From Phyllobacterium trifolii (GTDB lineage: Bacteria > Pseudomonadota > Alphaproteobacteria > Rhizobiales > Rhizobiaceae), in the NCBI RefSeq assembly GCF_014192095.1, contig NZ_JACHXN010000017.1, positions 1 to 64,000 on the forward strand: a stretch of 64,000 nucleotides of DNA. Reading direction: 5' to 3'. A model generated the notes under the pieces. That model was not told where the DNA came from, ran no database searches, and worked only from the letters and a program-made list of their open reading frames with translations. Below, in pieces: positions 44,752 to 55,133 of the stretch. Position numbers and translations under genes: made by a program. How positions within the stretch are numbered: the stretch's first letter is position 1; each line of letters opens with the position of its first letter.

Positions 44752-47649
44752 ATGGCCCGGATGGAAGTCTTGTCTGTCCCGCCACACCGCGAAGCTGGTA
44801 CGCCCGCGGTGGGTGCGACCGTGTCGTTTGGAAGCTTTCGATTGGATTACGCGCAGCGGCTGCTCTTGAAGGATGGCGAGCCTGTGCGGGTCGGCTCACG
44901 TGCTCTGGATCTGCTGATTGCCCTTATCGATCAAGCCGGAAAAATCGTCAGCAGACATGAGTTGCTGGACCTGGTATGGCGCGACGTTGTCGTCGACGAG
45001 GCGGGGGTGAGGGTCCATATGGCTTCACTTCGCCGGACCCTGGGAGACGGTCGAGATGGCGCCCGATACATCGTCAATGTCGCCGGCAGGGGTTACAGTT
45101 TTGTCGCTCCAATAACACGTAGCAACCGAGATCCGCAGCCGCTTCCCCCGCCCGCGTCCCGCGCACGCCTAGCCACAGGTCGTGTGCCACCGCCGCCACC
45201 CCGTACGCTGATCGGCCGGGAGGCCGTCGTCAGCAGCCTGAGCGAACTTCTCCTGACGCGCCGGTTCATCAGCATTGTCGGATCGGGAGGCATCGGCAAG
45301 ACGACGGTGGCTGCAGCCATTGTCCAGAGGCTGCGGTCCCAGTTCGGCGATGAGAACGTCGTTTTTGTGGACTTCGGCGCCATTTCCGAAGGTAAACTTG
45401 TTGCCGGTGCCGTCGTTTCGGCGGTCGGCTGTACGATTTCAGGTACTGATCCAGCCGTCGAGCTGCTGACCTTCCTCGCCGACAAACGCATGCTGATCGT
45501 TTTCGATAGTTGCGAGCACTTGATAGACCAAATCTCGTATTTGGCCGACCAACTCTTTCAGCGCGCGCCAGGCGTTCATTTGCTGATCACCTCGCGTGAA
45601 TCGCTGCGTGTCGAAGGGGAGACAGTTCATCTGCTGAGTCCCTTGGCGTATCCGGTCTGCGAATTTCCCACCGCGTCCAAGGCACTGGAGACGCCGGCGG
45701 TGCAGCTCTTCATGGATAGGGCGTCGTCGGGTGGCTTTCGCGAGGAACTCAGCGACATCGATGCCCCGGTTGTCTCGGAGATATGTCACCGGACCGACGG
45801 TATCCCCTTGGCGATCGAACTGGTTGCCAGCCGCGTCGGAACCTACGGCATCCATGGCGTCGCGAATTTGCTCGCCAGCAATATGGAGCTCCGTCTGACG
45901 GGTCGGCGCAACGTCGCTCCACGACATCGAACGCTGGAAGCGATGCTAGACTGGAGCTTCATGCTGCTTGCCGAAAAGGAACAGAAAGTTCTTTGTCGCC
46001 TGTCCGCGTTCGTCGGTCTCTTCACGATGGAGGCCACGTGTGCCGTCGCCAGCGATGAAGGGCCCGCTCATGACGCGGTCACAACCGTATTGGCTAATCT
46101 CGTCGACAAGTCTCTCGTGCGGGTCCATCCTTTGGGGGACGCAGTCTACTATCGACTCCTAGACACGACGCGGGCCTATGCGGCAGCCAAGCTGGTGCAG
46201 GCCGGAGAATCGGAGCTGATTGTCAAGCGCCACGCCCACTATTTTGCGATGCTATTCAATGCCATTGCACTCGAACAAGGTGGTGGCTATGCCAATATGG
46301 AACGCCTTGCTCCGCATATAGGCAATGTTCGCAAAGCGCTCGAGTGGAGCTTCTCTCACGAGGACTCCCGTGTAATCGGCGTCGAACTTGCGGCCGATGC
46401 AGTGCCGCTGTTCCTCGGTCTCTGGCTGCTTGCCGAATGCCGGCATTGGTCAAGTCTTGCATTGCGGGATATGAAGGGCAGGAGCGAAACGACGGAGCGG
46501 GAAGTACGTTTGCTAGAAGCGTTCGCGCTCTCCTCGATGCATACAGGAGGCAACTCGCAGGAGGTTCGTGCGGCCTTGGAGCGGGGGCTGGATCTCACGG
46601 AGACGGACGGGCGCAGATTGCCGCAGATTCACCTTATCGCCGGGCTGAACATCTTTCTCACAAGAATCGGTGACTTTGAGGGCGCATTGGCGGTTGCGAA
46701 AAGATGCGTTGCGATCGCACGGGGTCGCGACTCAAGCCCCGACCAGGCGATTGCCGAGTGGATGCTCGGTTCCGGTCACCATCTTGCCGGAGATCAGCTG
46801 GCGGCGTGGGAGCATTACGAACGGGGCTTCCGGATCGAAGCAGATATTGGCGGTCTCGATGCCCACGTATTTGGGTTCAATCACCGTCTGCGCGCTTTGC
46901 TCGGACGCGCACGCGTTCTTTGGCTTCTCGGTTCACCTAAGGCCGGGTGCCAGCTTGCTCGCGCAGTCATCGACGAAAGCGCAAACGCGAGTCCCCCGAC
47001 GAATTATTGCATATGTGTGCTTTATTGCGTTCCTGTTCTGCTCTGGAGTGGCGATACCGAATCGTCGTACGCGCCTATCGAACGCGCGCTTGCGCACGCC
47101 GAAAGACATTCCCTCTTCCCTTACGCAGGCGCGGCCCTGGCCTTGAAGGGAGAATGGCTTGTGATGACGGGACAGGAATCGCGCGGATTGGACGATCTGC
47201 GCCAGGCGCTGAAACTGTTGCATCGCGAGAACTATGGGATCGTCGTTCCGGCGACCTTGCGGGCGCTGGCGAGAGGTCTTGTTCAATGTGGCCGGCATGA
47301 CGAGGCCCGGGCCACGATAGATGCCGCTATTTTTACGGCGATTGAAGTGGGGCAGAAGTTCTATCTGCCGGAACTCCTGCGCACGCAGGGCGAAATCGTC
47401 CTGATGAGTCCTCATCGGGATGTGAATGCGACGGAATTGTCGTTCCTGGCAGCGCTCGATCATGCCAGAGCTCAAGGAGCTTTAGGCTGGGAGTTGAAGG
47501 TTGCGGTCCCGTTGGCACGATTGTTGAGGGAACAGGGTCGGGACGCTGAGGCTTTCCAATTACTCGAACAGATTTATGAGGCCCATTCGGAAAGAACCGG
47601 TACTACTGATCTCGCGGACGCAAAGAGTATCCTGGAGTCTTTGAAATGA
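44752..47649 (+). CDS. Large regulator: OmpR-type winged helix fused to an NB-ARC-like ATPase and helical repeats
   Basis: This cytosolic protein has about 965 residues. Residues about 25-120 form an OmpR/ToxR-type DNA-binding domain (FRLDYAQRLLLKDGEPVRVG, VVDEAGVRVHMASLRRTLGD, GRGYSFVAPI). A Pro-rich linker leads to a STAND-type ATPase with P-loop VGSGGIGKTT (about 176-185) and Walker B LIVFDSCEHL (about 248-257). The C-terminal 450 residues are helical, TPR-like repeats. It resembles COG3903 regulators (LuxR/AfsR-like signal proteins). The start is uncertain: ATG 44752 or 44761 fit; an ATG at 44653 is also in frame. The ligand is unknown. Confidence 0.83.
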   Translation: MARMEVLSVPPHREAGTPAVGATVSFGSFRLDYAQRLLLKDGEPVRVGSRALDLLIALIDQAGKIVSRHELLDLVWRDVVVDEAGVRVHMASLRRTLGDGRDGARYIVNVAGRGYSFVAPITRSNRDPQPLPPPASRARLATGRVPPPPPRTLIGREAVVSSLSELLLTRRFISIVGSGGIGKTTVAAAIVQRLRSQFGDENVVFVDFGAISEGKLVAGAVVSAVGCTISGTDPAVELLTFLADKRMLIVFDSCEHLIDQISYLADQLFQRAPGVHLLITSRESLRVEGETVHLLSPLAYPVCEFPTASKALETPAVQLFMDRASSGGFREELSDIDAPVVSEICHRTDGIPLAIELVASRVGTYGIHGVANLLASNMELRLTGRRNVAPRHRTLEAMLDWSFMLLAEKEQKVLCRLSAFVGLFTMEATCAVASDEGPAHDAVTTVLANLVDKSLVRVHPLGDAVYYRLLDTTRAYAAAKLVQAGESELIVKRHAHYFAMLFNAIALEQGGGYANMERLAPHIGNVRKALEWSFSHEDSRVIGVELAADAVPLFLGLWLLAECRHWSSLALRDMKGRSETTEREVRLLEAFALSSMHTGGNSQEVRAALERGLDLTETDGRRLPQIHLIAGLNIFLTRIGDFEGALAVAKRCVAIARGRDSSPDQAIAEWMLGSGHHLAGDQLAAWEHYERGFRIEADIGGLDAHVFGFNHRLRALLGRARVLWLLGSPKAGCQLARAVIDESANASPPTNYCICVLYCVPVLLWSGDTESSYAPIERALAHAERHSLFPYAGAALALKGEWLVMTGQESRGLDDLRQALKLLHRENYGIVVPATLRALARGLVQCGRHDEARATIDAAIFTAIEVGQKFYLPELLRTQGEIVLMSPHRDVNATELSFLAALDHARAQGALGWELKVAVPLARLLREQGRDAEAFQLLEQIYEAHSERTGTTDLADAKSILESLK

Positions 47650-47770
47650 TAGCCGGCGCTGATTTCCGGGAGCGCCGAGCCGAACTTCTGGCCGTTGCAC
47701 CGGTCACCAGCGCCGTACTGCCCTCCAGTTGAAAATACATGTCGTCCTCATTCCGCCAATGCGGTTGCAG

Positions 47771-48532
47771 CTAGATCGCCATGCCGCCAGAGACCTCGAT
47801 GCGCTGCGCGTTGACCCAGCGATTGTCGTCGGAAAGCAGCGAAGCGATCATTGGCCCGATATCGTCTGGAACTCCCGCTCGACCGAATGCGGTCATTGCC
47901 GCGACCTGCTTGTTGAGCTCTGGATTGTCACGAACCATGCCTCCGCTGAAATCCGTCTGGATCGATCCTGGCGCCACTGCATTCACGGCGATACGTCGCG
48001 GACCGAGTTCCTTGGCCTGATAGCGCGTAAGGACCTCGATCGCTGCCTTGAGTGCACCGTAGGGTGCGCTGCCGGGGACGATAATGCGGGCGAGGCCGCT
48101 CGAAAGGTTCACGATCCGCCCGCCATCATTGATCAGCGGCAACAGCTTTTGGGTAAGAAAGAACACACCTTTGAAGTTGACTCGATAGAGCGTGTCGAGT
48201 TCGTCTTCCGTGGTCTTCTCGATTGAATTGTGATGCGATATGCCCGCATTGTTGACGAGATAGTCAAAGCGCTGGGCGCCGAGCCCCGCCAGTGTGTCGC
48301 GAACTTTCTCTGCAAACGCAACGAAGGTCGACGCCTGTCCGACGTCAAGTTGCAGGGGGATGGCTTTGCGTCCGATCGCGGCAACCTCTGCCGCGACAGC
48401 TTCGGCTTCGGCGCTGGCCGAGTTGTAGGTGAAGATACTGTCGACACCGCGATGAGCGAGACTGATGACGGTGTTGCGGCCGAGACCGCGGCTTCCTCCC
48501 GTCACGAGCGCAATTCTGTTCTTGGACTGCAT
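47771..48532 (-). CDS. SDR-family oxidoreductase (3-oxoacyl-ACP reductase-like)
   Basis: This 253-residue short-chain dehydrogenase starts at ATG 48532 (MQSKNRIALVTGGSRGLGRN). The cofactor motif is TGGSRGLG; NNAG, the catalytic Ser in NLSSG and YGALK follow. It ends ISGGMAI-like (VSGGMAI). It is divergent from the SDR remnant, hydrolase, bicupin and efflux genes and may share their regulation. The substrate is unknown. Confidence 0.88.
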   Translation of the reverse strand: MQSKNRIALVTGGSRGLGRNTVISLAHRGVDSIFTYNSASAEAEAVAAEVAAIGRKAIPLQLDVGQASTFVAFAEKVRDTLAGLGAQRFDYLVNNAGISHHNSIEKTTEDELDTLYRVNFKGVFFLTQKLLPLINDGGRIVNLSSGLARIIVPGSAPYGALKAAIEVLTRYQAKELGPRRIAVNAVAPGSIQTDFSGGMVRDNPELNKQVAAMTAFGRAGVPDDIGPMIASLLSDDNRWVNAQRIEVSGGMAI

Positions 48533-48769
48533 CGTTCGCCTCCACAATTCGCGCGCCGCATCGGTCTCAGGATCCTCTCTACGAAATATAACTTCGGAGT
48601 CTTATAGTGATGCCAGTAAAGATTCGAAAAGAATAGCAAAGGAAGCGCTAATCCAATAACGCACAGCGAGATTCCAAAGAATTATTTCACAATTTTTCAT
48701 AATATACGCTCACTCACACAGACAAAAACTATATGTGTGTTTGAGATCGACAATTGTGGGAGAAACTCC

Positions 48770-49200
48770 ATGAGCTTTCGGGAAAAAGTCGCGCTGGTAA
48801 CCGGCTCGGGCCGTGGCATCGGTCGCGCAATCGCCAAACGCTATGCTGCGCGCGGTGCAGGAGTTGTATTCAATTATGCGAGCAACAGCGCTCCGGCTCA
48901 GGAAGCTTCGAAAATGTGCGCCAGGGAGGTAACGCAGTTGCGATCCAAGCGGATGTCGCCCGGTGCTGGCCAAGGAGGTCGGCCACCGTGCAGTCGCGGT
49001 AAATTCCATCCTGCCAACCGCCATTGAGGGAGCCGGCGTTTTCACAGACGGCGTGCGTTCGGAGGTCCCTGAGTTGGGGAAGTCATTCCGGCCGATGCAA
49101 CGGATGGGTACCGAGGAGGATGTCGCAGAGGCAGCTGAATATCTGGCCGGTTTCGTCAGCTGTCAACATCCAATGGTTAGCGGGGGGACTGGCGTGATCA
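48770..49200 (+). pseudogene. SDR-family oxidoreductase with an internal deletion
   Basis: ATG 48770 (after GGGAGA) gives MSFREKVALVTGSGRGIGRA. A frame change follows (GNAVAIQADVA in the next frame), and then the sequence jumps to VLAKEVGHRAVAVNSILPTA and PMQRMGTEEDVAEAAEYLAG, the end of the same SDR family. About 100 residues including the catalytic Ser-Tyr-Lys part are missing. The frame ends in unrelated sequence fused towards the next gene. Confidence 0.8.
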
Positions 49201-49347
49201 AGAGCCTGCGGCCGAAGTACGAGCCGGCATTGCGGCTGAACCGCCGCGAAGTGGTCGCGGGGGGCCGCATGGGTGTCGGCCGCAGCACTGCTTCCGACCG
49301 TTGCGTCGGCGCAAACAGCATCCCGATTATCGAAAGGAGAATTTAAC

Positions 49348-50190
49348 ATGGGCAGCGGTTACATCACCACTAGGGACGGCACTCAGATTTTCTACAAGGA
49401 CTGGGGTGACAAGGGGGCTCAGCCCATCGTGTTCCATCACGGCTGGCCGCTCAGTTCCGACGACTGGGATACGCACATGCTGTTCTTCCTTGCGAACGGT
49501 TATCGCGTCGTCGCGCACGATCGTCGCGGCCACGGCCGGTCCACTCAGGTCGACACCGGAAACGATATGGATCACTATGCTGCCGATGCCTCGGCCGTCG
49601 TCCAGCATCTCGACCTCAGGAACGCGGTTCATATCGGCCATTCAACCGGCGGCGGCGAGGTGGCACGCTATGTCGCCAAATTCGGCGAGCCGGAGGGACG
49701 CGTCGCCAAGGCAGTGCTCGTCAGCTCCGTTCCCCCGCTCATGCTAAAGACCGAGGAGAACCCGGGCGGCACGCCGATCGAGGTCTTCGATGGCTTTCGC
49801 AAGGCGCTCGCAGCCAACCGGGCGCAGTTCTACATCGACGTTGCGTCGGGTCCATTCTACGGCTTTAACCGGCCTGGCGTTAGGGTCTCCCAGGGTATAA
49901 TCGACAACTGGTGGCATCAGGGCATGATCGGTGGTGCGCTAGCGCACTATGAAGGCATCAAGGCCTTCTCCCAAACCGACCAGACAGACGACCTGAGAGC
50001 GATCACCGTGCCGACCCTCATCCTGCAGGGCGATGACGACCAGGTCGTGCCGTACAAGGACGCCGCGCTGCTCCAAGCCAAGCTGATCAAGAACAACACG
50101 CTCAAGATCTATCCCGGCTTCCCGCATGGGATGATGACCACCCGTGCTGACGTGATCAATGCGGATATTCTCGCCTTCATCAGAAGCTGA
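49348..50190 (+). CDS. Alpha/beta hydrolase, non-heme chloroperoxidase type
   Basis: This 280-residue protein starts at ATG 49348 after [51 protein letters not shown] and the nucleophile elbow GHSTGGGE (Ser99) are those of cofactor-free bacterial chloroperoxidases/perhydrolases. An Asp (GDDDQVVP) and a late His (GFPHGM) complete the triad. It is the first intact gene of a run with a bicupin and an EmrAB pump. The natural substrate is uncertain; many of these act as esterases. Confidence 0.88.
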   Translation: MGSGYITTRDGTQIFYKDWGDKGAQPIVFHHGWPLSSDDWDTHMLFFLANGYRVVAHDRRGHGRSTQVDTGNDMDHYAADASAVVQHLDLRNAVHIGHSTGGGEVARYVAKFGEPEGRVAKAVLVSSVPPLMLKTEENPGGTPIEVFDGFRKALAANRAQFYIDVASGPFYGFNRPGVRVSQGIIDNWWHQGMIGGALAHYEGIKAFSQTDQTDDLRAITVPTLILQGDDDQVVPYKDAALLQAKLIKNNTLKIYPGFPHGMMTTRADVINADILAFIRS

Positions 50191-50290
50191 GTCGAGCGCG
50201 GGAGGGGTGCAATCGTGCAAGCGCCGTCCCGCGACAACAGTCGTTGCGCCGCTTCCGTTACGTAGTAACAACGCGATCGGGGAACCAACC

Positions 50291-51343
50291 ATGACTATTG
50301 CCAAGCGGAAATCACAACACGTAGCATCCCTCGCGCAGCAAACGCCGCGTTTCGAAAGCTCCGAGGGCTCCGTCAGCCACGTGGACTCCAGCGATCTGCC
50401 GATCCTGCGCCGACTTTCGATCCGGCGTCTGCTCCTTGGCGTGCACGGCGTACGTGAGCCGCATTGGCACGCCAATGCCCATGAACTCGGATACTGCCTG
50501 CACGGCGAGGCGCTGGTTACAATGGCCGGCAATCATGCGCAGCGCGAAAGCTTCATCGTCGCCGCAGGCGAGATGTTCTTCATCCCCTCCGGCGCCATAC
50601 ACAGCATCGAAAACATCGGCCAACACCCTGTAGAATTCATCCTGGCTTTTTCACATGAAAAACCCGAGGACTTCGGGATGAAAGCCGCCTTCGCTGTGAT
50701 GTCGGATGCGGTCCTTGGCAATACATACGATCTGCCTTCTGCCGCCTTTTCCGGTTTCGACCGATCTGCGAGGCCGAGCGAAATCCTTAGCATTCCCCGT
50801 CAGGCAAGTGTCGAGGATCAGGCCCGCTACATAAACGCCTGCAAATACAGCATCGAGGCGACGCCGCCGCAGATCGATTTTCCCTCTGGCACTGCACGCG
50901 CCGCCAAGGCTGCCCTCTGGCCGGTCCTGCGCGACATCGCCATGTATTCGGTGACTATCAGCCAAGAGGGAATGCGCGAACCCCACTGGCATCCGGAAAC
51001 GGCCGAGATGGGCTATATCACGTCGGGCACGGCTCGCATGACCGTCCTCGATCCCGATGGCAGTAGCGACACCTATACAATTAGGCCTGGCGATACCTAT
51101 TTCATCCCGCGTGCCTTTCCCCATCACATCGAGAATGTCGGCGAGGGGATGGTTCATCTCCTCATCTTCTTCGACCAGGCTTCGCCTGGCGACGTCGGCT
51201 ACAGGTCGCTGATCAACGTGTTTCCGCGCGGCGTGATCGCCGCAGATTTCGGAATGAAGGAATGCGATCTGCCGGTCTTTCCCTTCACTGAGATCGACCC
51301 GTTGCTGGTGCCTCGCCGCAATCTAACTGATCCGGTGCCTTGA
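50291..51343 (+). CDS. Bicupin protein, oxalate decarboxylase-like
   Basis: This 350-residue protein has two cupin domains. The first has metal ligands His58, His60, Glu65 and His104 (EPHWHANAHELGY ... IHSIEN). The second has His232, His234, Glu239 and His278 (EPHWHPETAEMGY ... PHHIEN). Both sites are complete, as in manganese oxalate decarboxylases. The start at ATG 50291 replaces an upstream in-frame start that has no ribosome site. It lacks an obvious signal peptide. Oxalate decarboxylase activity is plausible but unproven. Confidence 0.82.
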   Translation: MTIAKRKSQHVASLAQQTPRFESSEGSVSHVDSSDLPILRRLSIRRLLLGVHGVREPHWHANAHELGYCLHGEALVTMAGNHAQRESFIVAAGEMFFIPSGAIHSIENIGQHPVEFILAFSHEKPEDFGMKAAFAVMSDAVLGNTYDLPSAAFSGFDRSARPSEILSIPRQASVEDQARYINACKYSIEATPPQIDFPSGTARAAKAALWPVLRDIAMYSVTISQEGMREPHWHPETAEMGYITSGTARMTVLDPDGSSDTYTIRPGDTYFIPRAFPHHIENVGEGMVHLLIFFDQASPGDVGYRSLINVFPRGVIAADFGMKECDLPVFPFTEIDPLLVPRRNLTDPVP

Positions 51344-51424
51344 AATTTCAGCACGCCCGCAGGTGAGCTTGAAGATTACCCAGGAGAACAGGAACTGTCG
51401 GACAACAAACCCAGGGAGAAATCC

Positions 51425-52549
51425 ATGAACGTCGTCATTCATTCCGCCGGCTTGAAAGCGGATGCTTCGCGCTCAGCCACCTTGCCATCGGAAAAGCCGA
51501 AGATATCGCCCGTGCGTCGCGTGTTGTTGGGCGTCGCCGTGGTCGCCGCACTTGGCGTTGGGGCAGCGCTCGGCTGGAAATACTGGACGGACTGGCGCTT
51601 CGAGGAAACGACAGACGACGCCTATGTTCAGGCCGACATCGTCGCTATCGCGCCACAGGTGGCAGGATATCTTGCGAACGTCGCTGTTTCCGACAACCAG
51701 CATGTCAAGGCTGGCGATATCCTGGCGACGATTGATCCTCGAGGCTATCAGGTGGCCGTGGATCAGGCTAAGGCCGACGTTGCCGGAGCCGAAGCCGCCA
51801 TCGAGAGCATAGAGGCGCAACTTGGGGAGCAGCAGGCCCTGATCGAAGAGGCGAGTGCCACGCTCGATGCCGGCCGGGCGGCCGAGACCTATGCGGAGCA
51901 GAACAACAAGCGCTTCGGTACGCTCGCTGGCACCGGCTATGGCTCGGTGCAGAATGCCGAACAGGCGGCCTCCCAGATCGCGGCGGCCTCGGCCATGGTC
52001 GCCAAGAACAAGGCAGCGCTCGATGCCGCGCATGCGCAGGTCGGCACGCTCAATGCGCAGCTTGCAGGCGCCAGAGCCACGCTGCAACGCAACAAGGCCG
52101 TGCAGGCTCAGGCAGAATTGAACCTTGGCTATACGGTGTTGCGGGCGCCGGTCGACGGCGTGGTTGGCATGCGCCAGCTGAGAGTCGGCCTCTACGTGCA
52201 ACCTGGTACGCAGTTGCTCGCTGTCGTGCCGCTCGCAAACGCCTATATCGTCGCCAACTATGAGGAAACGCAGCTCGCCGATGTCGAACCGGGCCAGCCC
52301 GTAAGCATTGACGTGGATACATTTGCGGGCGCTTCTGTGCGCGGTACAGTCGACAGCCTTGCGCCAGCGAGCGGACAGGAATTCGCGTTGCTGCCACCCG
52401 ACAACGCTACGGGCAACTTCACCAAGATAGTGCAACGCATCCCGGTACGGATCGCGATCGACCGGAGTGATCCGCTGGCGGGACGCCTCCTGCCTGGCAT
52501 GTCCGTTACCACCACGATCCATGTTGGCCAGACCCGGCGGACGAAATAG
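51425..52549 (+). CDS. HlyD/EmrA-type membrane fusion protein
   Basis: This 374-residue periplasmic adaptor has one N-terminal membrane helix (about 28-50, VLLGVAVVAALGVGAALGWK). It is followed by a lipoyl half-motif (ADIVAIAPQVAGYLANVAVS), a long coiled coil (about 95-210, rich in Ala/Gln/Glu) and the second lipoyl half (LGYTVLRAPVDGVVG). It works with the EmrB-like pump encoded 12 bases downstream. A good ribosome site (GGGAG) precedes ATG 51425. Confidence 0.92.
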   Translation: MNVVIHSAGLKADASRSATLPSEKPKISPVRRVLLGVAVVAALGVGAALGWKYWTDWRFEETTDDAYVQADIVAIAPQVAGYLANVAVSDNQHVKAGDILATIDPRGYQVAVDQAKADVAGAEAAIESIEAQLGEQQALIEEASATLDAGRAAETYAEQNNKRFGTLAGTGYGSVQNAEQAASQIAAASAMVAKNKAALDAAHAQVGTLNAQLAGARATLQRNKAVQAQAELNLGYTVLRAPVDGVVGMRQLRVGLYVQPGTQLLAVVPLANAYIVANYEETQLADVEPGQPVSIDVDTFAGASVRGTVDSLAPASGQEFALLPPDNATGNFTKIVQRIPVRIAIDRSDPLAGRLLPGMSVTTTIHVGQTRRTK

Positions 52550-52561
52550 CCGGAGGATGCA

Positions 52562-54151
52562 ATGGCTGAGTCGGACCAGGCAGACGCTGCGTTGCAGGCG
52601 GTAACGCCAAAAGAGCGTAATGCAAGCTTTCGTGAATGGGTATCTGTTTTTGGATGCATGGTCGGCGCGCTGATAGCCGTCCTCGACATCCAGATTACCA
52701 ACTCGTCGCTACCCGAGATCGAGGGCGGCATCGGCACCGGTTCCGACAACGGAACCTGGATATCGACCTCCTATCTGATCGGGGAGATCATTATGATTCC
52801 ACTGACCGACTATTTCAGCCGCGTCTTCACCGTTCGCCGCTTCCTGCTGACGAGCGTCGGGCTGTTCCTCGCCTTTTCCGTCGCCTGCGCCTTCGCGACG
52901 AATCTGTCGCAGATGATCGTGCTGCGTGGCCTGCAGGGCTTCTGGGGCGGCGTGATGATCCCTATCGCGTTCGCGCGCGTTCTGACGACGTTGCCGAAGC
53001 ACCAGCAGCCGGTCGGGCTTGCAGTCTTTGCGATGACGGCGACATTCGGTCCCTCGATCGGCCCGACGATCGGTGGCTATCTGACTGAGAACTACGGCTG
53101 GCAATATATCTTTTTCATCAACCTTGTTCCCGGCGCCTTGATGCTGGCGCTGCTCTATCCGACGCTCGAGCAACAGAAGATGAATCTCGGCCTGCTGAAG
53201 CAGGGCGACTGGTGGGGTATTGCCTTTATGAGCGTCGGCCTCGCCTGCCTGCAGACCGTCCTCGACGAGGGCAACCAGAACGACTGGTTCGGTTCTCCAT
53301 TTATCGTCAGACTGTCGATCATCGCGGCGATGGCGCTTGCGATCTTCGTCGCAATCGAGCTGAAAGGCCGCAATCCCGCAGTCCAGCTAAGGCTTCTCGT
53401 GCACCGCAATTTCGCACTTGGTACGCTTGCCAATATCGGGGTCGGTATTGCGCTGTTTGGTTCGGTCTATGTGCTCCCAGCCTATTTGCAACAGGTGCAG
53501 GGCTACAACGCTGAGCAGGTCGGCTTCGTGCTCGCCTGGGCAGGCCTGCCGCAGCTACTGATCATTCCCTTCGTGCCCATGCTGCAGAAGCATTTCGACG
53601 CGCGCGCCATTGTCTGCACCGGGCTCGTGATCTTCGCCGTCAGTTGCATCATGAACGTTCATCTCAGCGCAGACAGCGGTGCGAACCAGTTCATGCCGTC
53701 CAACATAGTTCGTGCGCTTGGGCAGGCGATCGTGCTTGCGCCACTGGCAGGTATCGCGATGATCGGCATCCCGAAGGAGATGTCGGGCGCAGCGTCCGGC
53801 GTCTTCAACATGATGCGCAATCTGGGTGGTGCGATCGGCACCGCAGCGCTCGCCACAGTCATCACCAAACGCGAGCAATATCATTCAAACATCATTGGTC
53901 AGTCGGTCACGGCCTATGACTCCACCGTGGAGCAATTCCTCGCGGAAGCGCAACATAGGCTTCAGCAGCAAGGAGCCGGCGATCCCGCCCTTGCCCGTCA
54001 TCAGGCGGAGGCGCTGCTGGGCCGACTGGTCGAGCAGCAATCCTCTGTCATGGCCTTTTCGGACGCATTTCTCGTGCTCGGATGCATTTTACTTGCAGCG
54101 GCGGTAGCGGTGGTCTTCACGCGCACTCGCGATCCAGTCAACACAACCTGA
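52562..54151 (+). CDS. EmrB/QacA-type (DHA2, 14-TM) drug efflux permease
   Basis: This 529-residue proton-driven transporter has the DHA2 sequence: LIAVLDIQITNSSLPEIEGG in the first helix, TWISTSYLIGEIIMIPLTDY, then RGLQGFWGGVMIPIAFA and FGPSIGPTIGGYL. Fourteen hydrophobic segments are visible. The start follows GGAGG. With the EmrA-type adaptor it would expel hydrophobic compounds across both membranes using an outer-membrane channel from elsewhere. Confidence 0.92.
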   Translation: MAESDQADAALQAVTPKERNASFREWVSVFGCMVGALIAVLDIQITNSSLPEIEGGIGTGSDNGTWISTSYLIGEIIMIPLTDYFSRVFTVRRFLLTSVGLFLAFSVACAFATNLSQMIVLRGLQGFWGGVMIPIAFARVLTTLPKHQQPVGLAVFAMTATFGPSIGPTIGGYLTENYGWQYIFFINLVPGALMLALLYPTLEQQKMNLGLLKQGDWWGIAFMSVGLACLQTVLDEGNQNDWFGSPFIVRLSIIAAMALAIFVAIELKGRNPAVQLRLLVHRNFALGTLANIGVGIALFGSVYVLPAYLQQVQGYNAEQVGFVLAWAGLPQLLIIPFVPMLQKHFDARAIVCTGLVIFAVSCIMNVHLSADSGANQFMPSNIVRALGQAIVLAPLAGIAMIGIPKEMSGAASGVFNMMRNLGGAIGTAALATVITKREQYHSNIIGQSVTAYDSTVEQFLAEAQHRLQQQGAGDPALARHQAEALLGRLVEQQSSVMAFSDAFLVLGCILLAAAVAVVFTRTRDPVNTT

Positions 54152-54741
54152 CAATCATGCAAGTTGCCGATGCGTGAAGCAGGTGGGGGGTATAGGAGTT
54201 CGTCGCAGCTTCGGCAATTGGGCTTCATGCAACTCACGTACAGCATTTACCGCAGGCCTTTGGCGCCCCCGGGACGACTGCCAGCTGAACTCATGCCCCG
54301 CAGCCGACGATGGGTCGTCGATGGGCTCGCAGACTCGATTCGTGCTGATCTCGTTTGATGACGTCCTGTTTGGATGATTTCAGGCCGTCGAGGTCTCTCT
54401 CTACGCTTACAGTTCACCCCACGTCGGGGTCACCTTCTTCTTCCAGCTTCCGTTTGTAGGTGGAATCGAACGCGAAGGTGCTGACGTCCTTGATCCGCAC
54501 ATAGCCGATCGTCGCTCCATATCGGCGCGGGCTCACCGACTTCAAGAATTCCGACCGATACCAGCCTCGAGGGCTTTTGCCCTGCCTGGCTTGCAGTTTC
54601 TGCGAAATAGCCAATAGTTGAGCGGTGTCGAATGCTCTGCGCATCGCGCGTGGCCGCTTTGGGAGGGTGGCACTGCTGGATATGGATCGCCCCTGGTGAG
54701 GCACGCGCAACCGCATTGCCATGTCCTGTTGAAGATCGAGG
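54152..54741. other. Stretch without a confident gene
   Basis: A minus-strand frame ending at 54414 contains LLAISQKLQARQGKSPRGWY and VSPRRYGATIGYVRIKD, which looks protein-like but matches nothing I know. It may be a remnant of a gene beside the benE-like fragment. The rest is unassigned. Confidence 0.35.
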
Positions 54742-55133
54742 GTGCCGACACGCCCGATGACAGCGATATGTTCGTCCGAACAGGCCGGCTGGAACAAGGA
54801 GGGGCGCTATGCCGCGACGGTCGTCAACTGCGTGCTCTTTGCAGCGCCTTCGGCCTCCTCGCCGGCGCCGCCGTTCCGATCGCGCTCAGCCTGCCGTCGG
54901 TCCTCATCGGCACTGTCGCAGGCCTTGCCATGATCGGCGTGCTCCTGTCCGCCTTCCAGAACGCCTTCGGCAAGTCGCTCGGCAACCAGACCGGCGCCTT
55001 CGTCGCGCTGGCCGTGGCGATGTCGAACGTCTCGCTGGTCGGCATCAGCGCACCCTTCTGGGCCCTGGGCGCCGGCGTCATCGTCTCGACCCTGGTCGAG
55101 GCTGGCACACTCAGCGAGAAACAGGTTGCATGA
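54742..55133 (+). pseudogene. C-terminal fragment of a BenE-family benzoate/proton symporter
   Basis: One frame reads MTAICSSEQAGWNKEGRYAA. After a frame change near 54840 another gives FGLLAGAAVPIALSLPSVLI, GLAMIGVLLSAFQNAFGKSL and VGISAPFWALGAGVI to 55133. This is the last third of BenE transporters. The first 250 or so residues are absent. Confidence 0.78.

Noticed and set aside
48711-48739. CACACA/TGTGTG arms before the SDR remnant as a defined operator
   Set aside because: The arms are low-complexity and imperfectly spaced; noted only as a candidate for testing.
53555-53884. Possible minus-strand gene inside the EmrB-type permease
   Set aside because: Shadow of a highly conserved transporter; no start signal.
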